Below, one piece after another: positions 25,692 through 32,563 of a DNA stretch of 32,563 nt. Position 1 is the first letter of the stretch, and every line of letters begins with the position of its first letter. The position numbers and the translations under genes were made by a program. The DNA lies in contig NZ_CAMVPN010000020.1 in NCBI RefSeq assembly GCF_947169325.1, forward strand, positions 1-32,563, written 5' to 3'. The stretch is from an uncultured Methanobrevibacter sp. Lineage in GTDB: Archaea; Methanobacteriota; Methanobacteria; Methanobacteriales; Methanobacteriaceae. The notes under the pieces are model-generated. The model made no database searches and was not told where the DNA came from. It worked only from the letters and a program-made list of their open reading frames with translations.

Positions 25692-26687
25692 ATGTTAAAA
25701 AATGAAAAGCTCTTGAAATTTTTAGGTAAAAAAATTGTCAGATTTATAATTTTGCTTATTTTTGTAATCATATTAAGCTTTCTTCTTATAGACATGTCTC
25801 CTATAAATCCTGTAAAAACATATATTGCTAACCTTGGAGTGGTTTCTCCTGAAAAAATAGCCATTTTGGAATCATACTGGGGAGTGAATGAACCGATAAC
25901 AACCAAATTGATAAATTGGTTGGCGAACATACTTCATGGGGACTTTGGAACATCATTAATATTCAGAGCTCCCGTGCTAGATGTAATTAAAGAAAGGTTT
26001 ACTGCATCTTTAGTATTGATGTTAACTTCCTGGTTATTTTCAGGCGTTTTAGGATTTATATTGGGCGTAGTGGCAGGATTCAAAAAAGATACTGTTGTTG
26101 ATAAAGCTATTAAAGTATATTGTTACATTTTGCAATCTGCTCCAACTTTCTGGATTGCTTTGCTTTTCCTAATGGTATTCAGCGTATATCTCGGATGGTT
26201 CCCAACAGGATTGGGAGTTCCAGTAGGAACATTAAGCGAAAATGTATCCTTTTGGGATTGGTTGCATAGGTTAATTCTTCCTATGATTACCTTAAGTGTT
26301 GTTGGAATAGCTTCAATTACTTTATTCACTAGAGATAAACTAATTGAAGTAATGAATAGTGACTATTTCCTATTTGCAAAAGCAAGAGGAGAATCTGGAT
26401 GGAATTTAATCATAAGACATGGGATAAGAAACATCCTGCTTCCTGCAATAACATTACAGTTCTTAGGATTTTCCGAATTGTTCGGTGGCGCAGTATTGGT
26501 TGAACAGATATTTACATATCCTGGAATTGGACAGGCCGCAGTATCTGCAGGATTGAAAAGTGACGTGCCTTTGCTTTTAGGCATTGTAATTTTCAGTGCA
26601 ATATTCGTTTATTGCGGCAACCTTATAGCTGATGTGCTGTATAACTTCGTCGATCCAAGAATTAAAGAAGGTGAAGAAAATGAGTGA
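25692..26687 (+). CDS. ABC importer permease (NikB/OppB type)
   Basis: A 331-residue inner-membrane subunit with about six membrane spans. Residues 17-40 form the first span, followed by an extracytoplasmic loop with SPINPVKTYIANLGVVSPEKI and YWGVNEPITTKLINWL, typical of NikB/DppB. The cytoplasmic coupling (EAA) region is FAKARGESGWNLIIRHGIRNILLPAI. GGAGTG precedes the ATG. The final 8 bases overlap the next permease gene, ATG and stop being in different frames (ATGAGTGA), so the two membrane subunits are translationally coupled. Confidence 0.88.
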   Translation: MLKNEKLLKFLGKKIVRFIILLIFVIILSFLLIDMSPINPVKTYIANLGVVSPEKIAILESYWGVNEPITTKLINWLANILHGDFGTSLIFRAPVLDVIKERFTASLVLMLTSWLFSGVLGFILGVVAGFKKDTVVDKAIKVYCYILQSAPTFWIALLFLMVFSVYLGWFPTGLGVPVGTLSENVSFWDWLHRLILPMITLSVVGIASITLFTRDKLIEVMNSDYFLFAKARGESGWNLIIRHGIRNILLPAITLQFLGFSELFGGAVLVEQIFTYPGIGQAAVSAGLKSDVPLLLGIVIFSAIFVYCGNLIADVLYNFVDPRIKEGEENE

Positions 26688-27540
26688 ACAAAAAAAGTTT
26701 ACAAGCATTTATGGTCCTATTGCAGATATGAATCTGAGAACAAAAACACTGCTGACAATCGCACTTACAGTATCAATCCTGGTGATTGTAATCATATCAA
26801 GCTTATTAATCAATGCCGGAGACATAACAACAAACTTTGATGCAATGAACTTGCCTCCTTCATTGGAACACCTGTTCGGTACTGACTGGCTGGGTCGTGA
26901 CATGTTCACCCGTACATTGAAAGGACTGGGTCTAAGTGTACAGATTGGTGCTGGAGCATCAATTTTAAGCAGCATAATTGCAGTCGCATTGGCATTTATT
27001 GGAAGCATTAACAAGAAATTAGATACTTTCATTGCATGGCTCGTAGACTTGTTCCTATCCGTTCCCCACATCCTATTAATCATCCTGATATCCATTGCAT
27101 TGGGAGGAGGAGCATTTGGTGTGACAATTGGTGTTGCAGTTACTCACTGGACTTCCCTTACAAGAGTTCTGAGAGCAGAGATAAAACAGATACAAACATC
27201 AGATTTCGTCAAGTTATCTGAAAGATTCGGAAAGTCTAAACTATGGATTGCAAAAAAACACATTTTGCCGTTAGTGATTACCCAAGTCATTGTAGGAACA
27301 ATTTTAATATTCCCTCATGCAATCATGCACGAAGCCAGTGTAACATTCTTAGGTTTCGGATTGTCACCTCATGAACCTGCAATAGGTATCATTTTATCAG
27401 AATCAATGAAATATCTCGCAACAGGTAATTGGTGGCTGGCATTGTTCCCTGGATTGGCTTTATTGATATTGGTATTGCTATTTGATATTGCCGGAGAAAA
27501 CATCAAAAAATTGCTTGACCCTACAAGCGCAAACGAATAA
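26680..27540 (+). CDS. ABC importer permease (NikC/OppC type)
   Basis: A 286-residue partner permease with about six spans: the first near residues 27-49, then the loop FGTDWLGRDMFTRTLKGLGLSVQIGAGAS that is the hallmark of NikC/OppC/DppC. The EAA region is VKLSERFGKSKLWIAKKHILPLVITQ, followed by EASVTFLGFGLSPHEPAIGIILSES. The start at 26680 is preceded by GGTGAA and overlaps the upstream stop by 8 bases; the open frame runs 16 codons further back but only within the neighbour. Its stop is followed 9 bases later by the ATPase start. Confidence 0.9.
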   Translation: MSEQKKFTSIYGPIADMNLRTKTLLTIALTVSILVIVIISSLLINAGDITTNFDAMNLPPSLEHLFGTDWLGRDMFTRTLKGLGLSVQIGAGASILSSIIAVALAFIGSINKKLDTFIAWLVDLFLSVPHILLIILISIALGGGAFGVTIGVAVTHWTSLTRVLRAEIKQIQTSDFVKLSERFGKSKLWIAKKHILPLVITQVIVGTILIFPHAIMHEASVTFLGFGLSPHEPAIGIILSESMKYLATGNWWLALFPGLALLILVLLFDIAGENIKKLLDPTSANE

Positions 27541-27549
27541 GGTGATAAC

Positions 27550-28509
27550 ATGGAGAAATTATTAGATGTTGAAAATGTTTCAATTTCATTTATTCAGTAT
27601 ACTCAAGGGTTAAATCAAAGGGATTTGAAAGTTATCACCGATTTGACACTTGATATATCTGAAGGTGAAATATTAGCCGTTTTGGGTTCAAGCGGATCTG
27701 GAAAAAGTTTGCTTGCACACGCAATATTCGGAATACTGCCTGAAAACGCAAGACAAAATGGAAAAATAAAATACAACGGAAAGGAATTAAGCCAAAAAGA
27801 CAAAGAAGAAATCAGAGGAAAAGACATAGTGCTAGTACCTCAATCAGTAAACTTCCTGGATCCATTAATGAAAATCTCAGACCAGGCAATAGGCCACACA
27901 GAAAACGATGAAGAGAAAAAAGCCAAAAAAGCAAAGCAAAGGGAAATCTTCGAACACTACAACCTAGGCCCAGAAGTGGACGACATGTACCCATTCCAGC
28001 TTTCAGGAGGAATGGCCAGAAGAGTACTCGTATCAACAGCATTACTGTCAGACCCAAAACTGGTTGTTGCAGACGAACCGACACCAGGACTCGACCAGAA
28101 AACTGTTGAAGAGACACTTAACCACTTCAAGCACATGAAGGAAGATGGAATCGGAGTGCTTCTAATCACACACGACATCCACGCAGCACTCGAGGTGGCA
28201 GACAGAATCGGAATATTCTACTCAGGATACGTAATCGAAATCGCACTAAAAGAAGACTTCTCAGGAGAAGGGGAAAATCTATTACACCCATACACAAAAG
28301 CACTCTACAAGGCTCTGCCTGCAAACGGATTCGAACTGACCAAAGGACATCAGCCGCTTCACGGAGAAATACCAAAAGGATGCCCATACTACGACAGATG
28401 CGAAATGAAATTCGGCAGATGCAAAGACGAACGCCCAGAACTCATCGACCTAGGAAACAAAAAAGTCAGATGTTTTAAATACGAAGGAGGCATAGAAGAT
28501 GGAACTTAA
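27550..28509 (+). CDS. ABC importer ATPase (NikD/OppD type) with C-terminal Cys motif
   Basis: A 319-residue ATPase that powers the permease pair. Walker A is GSSGSGKS (46-53), with a Q-loop VPQSV, signature LSGGMARR, Walker B VVADEPT and H-loop ITHD. The C-terminal oligopeptide-ABC domain has four cysteines (KGCPYYDRCEMKFGRC and VRCF), a pattern seen in family members that bind an Fe-S cluster. GGTGAT-AAC-ATG gives a clear start. It overlaps the next gene by 11 bases. Confidence 0.9.
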   Translation: MEKLLDVENVSISFIQYTQGLNQRDLKVITDLTLDISEGEILAVLGSSGSGKSLLAHAIFGILPENARQNGKIKYNGKELSQKDKEEIRGKDIVLVPQSVNFLDPLMKISDQAIGHTENDEEKKAKKAKQREIFEHYNLGPEVDDMYPFQLSGGMARRVLVSTALLSDPKLVVADEPTPGLDQKTVEETLNHFKHMKEDGIGVLLITHDIHAALEVADRIGIFYSGYVIEIALKEDFSGEGENLLHPYTKALYKALPANGFELTKGHQPLHGEIPKGCPYYDRCEMKFGRCKDERPELIDLGNKKVRCFKYEGGIEDGT

Positions 28510-29113
28510 AGCAACAAACATTTCGTTTAAATACCCCTCTTCAAAAGAATACATTTTAAAAGATATTGACATACAGCTGGACAACACTAAAATTACCGGT
28601 TTAGTCGGAGACAGTGGAAGCGGAAAATCCACATTATGCAAAATATTATCCGGTTATGTAAACAACTTTGAAGGCAGTGTCACATTGGATGGCAAGGAAC
28701 TGCCTAAAAAAGAATTTTGTCCAGTGCAATTAATTTTCCAGCACCCTGAAAAGGTTATGAATCCAAAATGGAAAATGAATGCTGTTTTAGAGGAATCATG
28801 GATGCCTGATGACAGTCTTTTGGATGAATTCGGTATTCAAAAAAGCTGGCTTACAAGATTCCCACAGGAACTATCAGGTGGGGAACTCCAAAGATTCTCC
28901 GTACTGAGGTCCCTCAATCCAAAAACACAATTCATCATAGCTGATGAGATGACTACCATGCTTGATGCAATCACACAAGTGCAAATCATAACATCAGTCA
29001 TTGACATTGTCAAAAAAAGGAACATGGGAATGCTGATTGTAAGCCACGACATGCCTCTTGTCGATACAATCTGTGATGAAGTGATTTATTTAAAGGATAT
29101 TAATGGCGCTTAG
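28499..29113 (+). CDS. ABC importer ATPase (NikE/OppF type)
   Basis: A 204-residue second ATPase, short because it lacks the C-terminal oligopeptide-ABC extension present in its partner. Walker A is GDSGSGKST, the signature LSGGELQR, Walker B FIIADEMTT (DEM where DEP is usual) and the H-loop VSHD. GGAGG lies before the ATG, inside the end of the preceding gene. Its stop TAG sits in the loop/stem junction of the hairpin at 29097-29123 and overlaps the stop of the convergent MATE gene. Confidence 0.9.
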   Translation: MELKATNISFKYPSSKEYILKDIDIQLDNTKITGLVGDSGSGKSTLCKILSGYVNNFEGSVTLDGKELPKKEFCPVQLIFQHPEKVMNPKWKMNAVLEESWMPDDSLLDEFGIQKSWLTRFPQELSGGELQRFSVLRSLNPKTQFIIADEMTTMLDAITQVQIITSVIDIVKKRNMGMLIVSHDMPLVDTICDEVIYLKDINGA

Positions 29114-29137
29114 CCATTAATATTTATTAATTTTTTT
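29097..29137 (+). terminator. Perfect hairpin-U7 terminator inside two overlapping stop regions
   Basis: ATATTAATGGC (29097-29107) and GCCATTAATAT (29113-29123) form a perfect 11-bp stem with the 5-base loop GCTTA. On the plus strand it is followed by T-rich sequence ending in T7 (29131-29137), so it should end the importer operon. It encodes the C-terminal residues of both the ATPase and the convergent MATE protein. Confidence 0.65.
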
Positions 29138-30480
29138 ATAGACCTGTCTGCCCAAATCATCGTAATATTGTTTGATACTATTTCTCCCAAGACTATGCCC
29201 ATCCAGGCCCCCCATACACCATAACCTAAGATAACGCCCAATAAGACTGCAAAGAATATAGTAAATCCTGTTTCTCTCATGATAGTCTGGAACATTGCAG
29301 TTATTCCCCTGCCAATGCCCTGGAAAACGTAAGTTGATGAAACCCCAACAGCCATTGTAGGATAATAAATTACAATCCAAGCTAGAAAACTAGTCAACTC
29401 TCCTAGAATCCTCGCACTACTGCCACCGGATACGAATATTGATGCAATATCACCTGCAAAGAAATTGGTCAGGAATGCTACGGCAAATGCTATGACTATC
29501 GAAACCTTCATTGCATATCTGTGGGCTATCTGAATATTTTTATAATTCTTTGCACCGTAATTTGCAGCAATCACACTAATTAAAGCTGTTCCAATAGCTA
29601 GAAGAGGAGTTGTTCCAATCGTTACTATTCTCCAACCTGTTGAATAAACTGCAACCGAATCTGTAGATCCGACAAAAGTCAGAAGCGCGGAAAAGACTGC
29701 TGCAAAAAATGCATTGTTCAAAAGTTGAATGCTTGCTGGAATTCCAACCTTTATGATGTCTTTTGAAATATCCCTCTTGTAATTGAAATTGCTGAAAACA
29801 GGCTTTAGATAGGTATCCTTTTTAATATAAAACCAATACGCCAAAATCAAAATTACAAATATCGCAGAAATTATTGTAGCAATGGCTGCCCCTCTAACGC
29901 CCAAATTCAATGTATAAATGAAGATAGGATCTAAAATCATGTTCAAAATAGCTGATGCTGCCATGGCATACATAGGCCTTGTGGCATCACCTTCACCTCT
30001 GAAAATACCATACAATGCATTGGAAAGAATAATGAAGATTGACCCGGCAAGAATAATAATTCCGTAATCGGTTGCATAACCTATAGTCTGCCCTGCTCCC
30101 ATGGCATTTAAAATCGGATTTAATAAAATCAGCAGAATTACCGTTACAATCAATGAAACGACAATATCTATTAAAATCGAATGAATTGAAGCATTGCCCG
30201 CTTTTGGCTTATTGTCTTCGCCAAGATATTTGGATAATGCAAAAGCCGCACCAGAACCTAAACCGTTTCCAAAACCAACCAAAATCATGAAAATTGGTGT
30301 GAAAAATCCAACTCCTGCAAGAGCATCAGCTCCAAGGCCTGAAACCCAAGCAGCATCAATCAAATTATAAAAACTAGTTATAAGCAAGGATACAATCAAT
30401 GGAATGGACATTTTAATCAATGCTTTCTTTGGATTTTGGAGCATGAAGTCCACACTACTTGATGAATCATTGCCTGACAT
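29110..30480 (-). CDS. MATE family efflux transporter
   Basis: A 456-residue cation-coupled exporter with about 12 membrane spans and two-fold internal symmetry. MATE features are the N-terminal MSIPLIVSLLITSFYNLIDAAWVSGLGADALAGVGFFTPI, the mid-protein GEGDATRPMYAMAASAILNMILDPIFI, and the second half with GIPASIQLLNNAFF and SVIAANYGAKNY. The substrate could be cationic metabolites or drugs. No Shine-Dalgarno is seen. A TATA-like TTTTATATTTTA about 23-34 bases before the ATG suggests a leaderless or near-leaderless transcript. Confidence 0.92.
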   Translation of the reverse strand: MSGNDSSSSVDFMLQNPKKALIKMSIPLIVSLLITSFYNLIDAAWVSGLGADALAGVGFFTPIFMILVGFGNGLGSGAAFALSKYLGEDNKPKAGNASIHSILIDIVVSLIVTVILLILLNPILNAMGAGQTIGYATDYGIIILAGSIFIILSNALYGIFRGEGDATRPMYAMAASAILNMILDPIFIYTLNLGVRGAAIATIISAIFVILILAYWFYIKKDTYLKPVFSNFNYKRDISKDIIKVGIPASIQLLNNAFFAAVFSALLTFVGSTDSVAVYSTGWRIVTIGTTPLLAIGTALISVIAANYGAKNYKNIQIAHRYAMKVSIVIAFAVAFLTNFFAGDIASIFVSGGSSARILGELTSFLAWIVIYYPTMAVGVSSTYVFQGIGRGITAMFQTIMRETGFTIFFAVLLGVILGYGVWGAWMGIVLGEIVSNNITMIWADRSIKKLINING

Positions 30481-30560
30481 AAGTAGATATTAAAATTTAT
30501 TAAAATATAAAATTAATTATTTGTTAATTTATCAGATGTTCAATTTCTTTTAAGAAAAAT

Positions 30561-30568
30561 AAAAAAAA
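30561..30568 (-). terminator. U8 tract after the metal ATPase gene
   Basis: On the minus strand TTTTTTTT lies 8 bases after the stop codon of the P-type ATPase and is followed by ATTTTTC. A simple archaeal U-tract terminator is likely; no hairpin is seen. Confidence 0.4.
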
Positions 30569-30576
30569 GAGATGAA

Positions 30577-32562
30577 TTAGAATAGTGGATCTTTCACCAT
30601 TCCGATTCTAAATGAATTTAAGATAACAAGTATGGTCAAACCCAAATCACCAAAACCGACAGACATCATCAATGTGATGATTCCCATGATTGCAAGTATT
30701 ACACATAACAGTTTGACTGCAATGGCTATACTGATGTTCTGTTTGATAATTCCCATTGTTTTGCGGCTTAGGGCAAACAGATAAGGGAGTTTTGAGATAT
30801 CATCCTGCATCAATGCAATGTCTGCTGTTTCAATAGCCACATCTGAACCTGCCGCACCCATGGCTATACCAATATTTGAACGTGCAAGAGCAGGTGCATC
30901 GTTGATACCATCACCGACCATGGCAACATCACCGAATTTGTTTCTGATAGTGTCTAAAATATTTAACTTGTCTTCAGGCATTAAATTGGAATAGACATAG
31001 TCGATTCCTATTTCGGAAGCCACACTTTTTGCAGCGAGCTTGTTGTCACCAGTGAGCATGATGGTCTGCACTCCTTGTCCTTTCAAATCAGCAATCACTT
31101 CAGAAGCGTTGTCCCTAATTTTATCGGAAACTGTGATGATTCCCAGAACCTTTTCGGCATTTCCAACAAATATCAAAGTTTTTCCTTCGCTGGAGTACTT
31201 ATTGATTTCATCTCTTGAAATGTCAAAAGAGCTTCCTTCGATTATCGCTTCCTTGGCGGCGTAGAACTGTTCACCATTAATATTGGCTACAATTCCCTTA
31301 CCCGGAACATTTCTGAACTCTTCAATGACATCAAAAATAATACCATTTTCATCTGCATAGTTTACGATAGCCTGAGCGATTGGGTGGGAAGACTGTGATT
31401 CCAAAGAGGCTGCTATCTTAACAATGCCCTCCTCAGTATAATTCTCATCCAACACATCAACATCACTTAACTTAAGCTTTCCTTCAGTTAAAGTACCTGT
31501 TTTATCAAAGATAACTGCTTTAACATTACGCATTTCCTCAACATAAGTACTTCCTTTAATGATAACACCGTTTCTGGTGGCGGAAGTAATTGCAGACACC
31601 ATTCCTACAGGTGTTGAAATTAAAAATGCACATGGGCATGAAATAACTAAAAGTGAAAGTGCTTTATAGACCCAATCAACAAGGTTCTGGCCAAACAGCA
31701 ACGGAGGAATGAATGCAACACAAATAGCTGCAAACATCATGATTGGAGTATAATACTTGGCAACCCTTTCAACCATAGTCTCTGTTTCGGAACGATTGAG
31801 TTGAGATCTTTTAACTAAAGTTACGATTTTAGAGATTACTGAATCCTTAGCGGCAGTGGTTACCATTATTTCCAGATATCCATCTTCATTAACAGTTCCG
31901 GAAAATACGTTGTCCCCCACTTCCTTCAAGACAGGCAGGCTTTCACCGGTAATGGATGCTTGATTAATTGAAGATGAACCTGAGATTACTTCTCCATCTA
32001 AAGGAACCTTATCTCCAGGTTTTACAATTACAATGTCTCCTATTTCAACTTCATCAACATTTTTAATCTCTTCTTTATCTCCCACTTTGACTCTTGCGGT
32101 ATCCGGAGCGATTTCAACTAATGACTTGATTGAACGTTTAGCCCTGTGTTCAGCAAGATCCTCTAAAAATTCTGCAATGTAATAAAGGAAAGTAACGGCA
32201 GCGCCCTCTTCAGGATGTCCAATAATAAAGGATGCTACACAAGCAATACATACTAACATTGCAGGGCCGACAGTGTGTCTTTTAACTAATGATTTATATG
32301 CCAAAATAGCTATTTCATAACCTGCAATAATTGCGCCAGCCATATATGTGACTGTTACGATTGTAGGGCTAAATGATAACCATTCGAAAACATGACCCAA
32401 AACGAACAATATACCGCTCGCAAGAATGATTTGTATCGGCCTATTTGCTATCAAGGGTTTTCCTTCAGCAAATAATTCTCCATCCCCATGGGAATGGTCA
32501 TGGCCATGGTCATGCCCGTGGTCGTGGTCATCGTCATCTGCACAATCAGGACAAGCACAAAG
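30577..32562 (-). CDS. P1B-type heavy-metal ATPase (Zn/Cd-like), 5' end outside window
   Basis: An ATP-driven exporter of divalent soft metals. The reading frame is open to the right edge, so the N-terminus is missing; 661 residues are visible. The start of the visible part has a CACPDC motif and a His/Asp-rich linker (about 20 residues of DH/GH repeats), a likely metal-binding tail. The core is complete: TGES, the transmembrane metal site SCPCAF, DKTGTLTEG, SSHPIAQAI (HP motif) and GDGINDAPALA. A Lys in IAIAVKLL and the Asp in GFGDLGLTILVILN near the end are characteristic of the P1B-2 (Zn/Cd/Pb) class. A TTG at 32454 is not the start because coding sequence clearly continues upstream. Confidence 0.9.
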   Translation of the reverse strand, partial: LCACPDCADDDDHDHGHDHGHDHSHGDGELFAEGKPLIANRPIQIILASGILFVLGHVFEWLSFSPTIVTVTYMAGAIIAGYEIAILAYKSLVKRHTVGPAMLVCIACVASFIIGHPEEGAAVTFLYYIAEFLEDLAEHRAKRSIKSLVEIAPDTARVKVGDKEEIKNVDEVEIGDIVIVKPGDKVPLDGEVISGSSSINQASITGESLPVLKEVGDNVFSGTVNEDGYLEIMVTTAAKDSVISKIVTLVKRSQLNRSETETMVERVAKYYTPIMMFAAICVAFIPPLLFGQNLVDWVYKALSLLVISCPCAFLISTPVGMVSAITSATRNGVIIKGSTYVEEMRNVKAVIFDKTGTLTEGKLKLSDVDVLDENYTEEGIVKIAASLESQSSHPIAQAIVNYADENGIIFDVIEEFRNVPGKGIVANINGEQFYAAKEAIIEGSSFDISRDEINKYSSEGKTLIFVGNAEKVLGIITVSDKIRDNASEVIADLKGQGVQTIMLTGDNKLAAKSVASEIGIDYVYSNLMPEDKLNILDTIRNKFGDVAMVGDGINDAPALARSNIGIAMGAAGSDVAIETADIALMQDDISKLPYLFALSRKTMGIIKQNISIAIAVKLLCVILAIMGIITLMMSVGFGDLGLTILVILNSFRIGMVKDPLF

Positions 32563-32563
32563 G

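Noticed and set aside
23990-29113. Firm naming of the importer as nikABCDE
   Set aside because: Opp, Dpp, Nik and metallophore importers share this architecture; no residue I can see settles the substrate, so gene symbols were left empty.
30577-32454. Taking TTG 32454 as the true start of the P-type ATPase
   Set aside because: The frame continues upstream with Cys and His-rich coding sequence to the window edge, and no ribosome-binding site precedes the TTG.
1-32563. CRISPR array, insertion sequence, prophage or integrated element
   Set aside because: No regularly spaced repeats, transposase, integrase or att-like duplication near the tRNA genes was seen.

Overview
The window reads as chromosome from a hydrogenotrophic methanogen of the order Methanobacteriales, most likely Methanobrevibacter. 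The evidence is AT-rich DNA with archaeal TATA boxes and GGTGAT/GGAGG ribosome-binding sites, an archaeal histone, Hel308, archaeal Elp3, ribosomal protein S17e and a GHMP-type shikimate kinase. Methanogen-specific genes for methanofuran (mfnD, mfnF), coenzyme B (hacB-type small subunit) and corrinoid synthesis (cbiD), plus lipid genes for CDP-archaeol and probably tetraethers, point the same way. A secreted protein with adhesin-like Ig domains also fits Methanobrevibacter. The genus is an inference from gene content and protein style.

Layout. 1-4.2 kb (all minus): an overlapping operon of a GT4 glycosyltransferase, aroK and a secreted M14/AstE-like metalloenzyme, followed by a separately promoted pair, chorismate mutase and rps17e. 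4.4-5.8 kb (minus): a small thioredoxin, then cbiD. 5.9-8.0 kb (plus): hel308. 8.0-8.6 kb (minus): a PRC-barrel protein and a DUF2098-like protein. 8.7-11.2 kb (plus): elp3 and a divergent deoC-family aldolase. 11.25-11.76 kb (minus): tRNA-Phe(GAA) and tRNA-Val(GAC) three bases apart, then the histone gene. 12-14.4 kb (minus): hacB, a zinc-finger protein and the MtaB-type methylthiotransferase. 14.5-16.7 kb: a tetraether-synthase-like radical SAM gene (minus) divergent from carS (plus), a probable membrane-lipid locus. 16.7-20.1 kb (minus): wecB, mfnD and mfnF with overlapping ends. 20.2-22.3 kb (minus): truA and an MFS transporter. 22.3-23.6 kb: a convergent pair, a short QueG-like ferredoxin-domain protein and a GNAT acetyltransferase. 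23.6-23.99 kb: a 408-base intergenic region carrying repeated TAATACTTTT elements. 24-29.1 kb (plus): a five-gene Opp/Nik-type ABC importer. 29.1-32.56 kb (minus): a MATE exporter and a P1B-type metal ATPase whose N-terminus runs off the right edge.

Most of the window is ordinary methanogen housekeeping; there is no CRISPR array, insertion sequence or prophage. The parts that most deserve a second look are: the repeated operator-like element before the importer operon; the deoC-family aldolase that lacks the second active-site lysine and has an altered phosphate site; the secreted M14-like enzyme in the shikimate operon; the tes-carS lipid locus; and the perfect hairpin built into the overlapping stop codons of the importer operon and the MATE gene.
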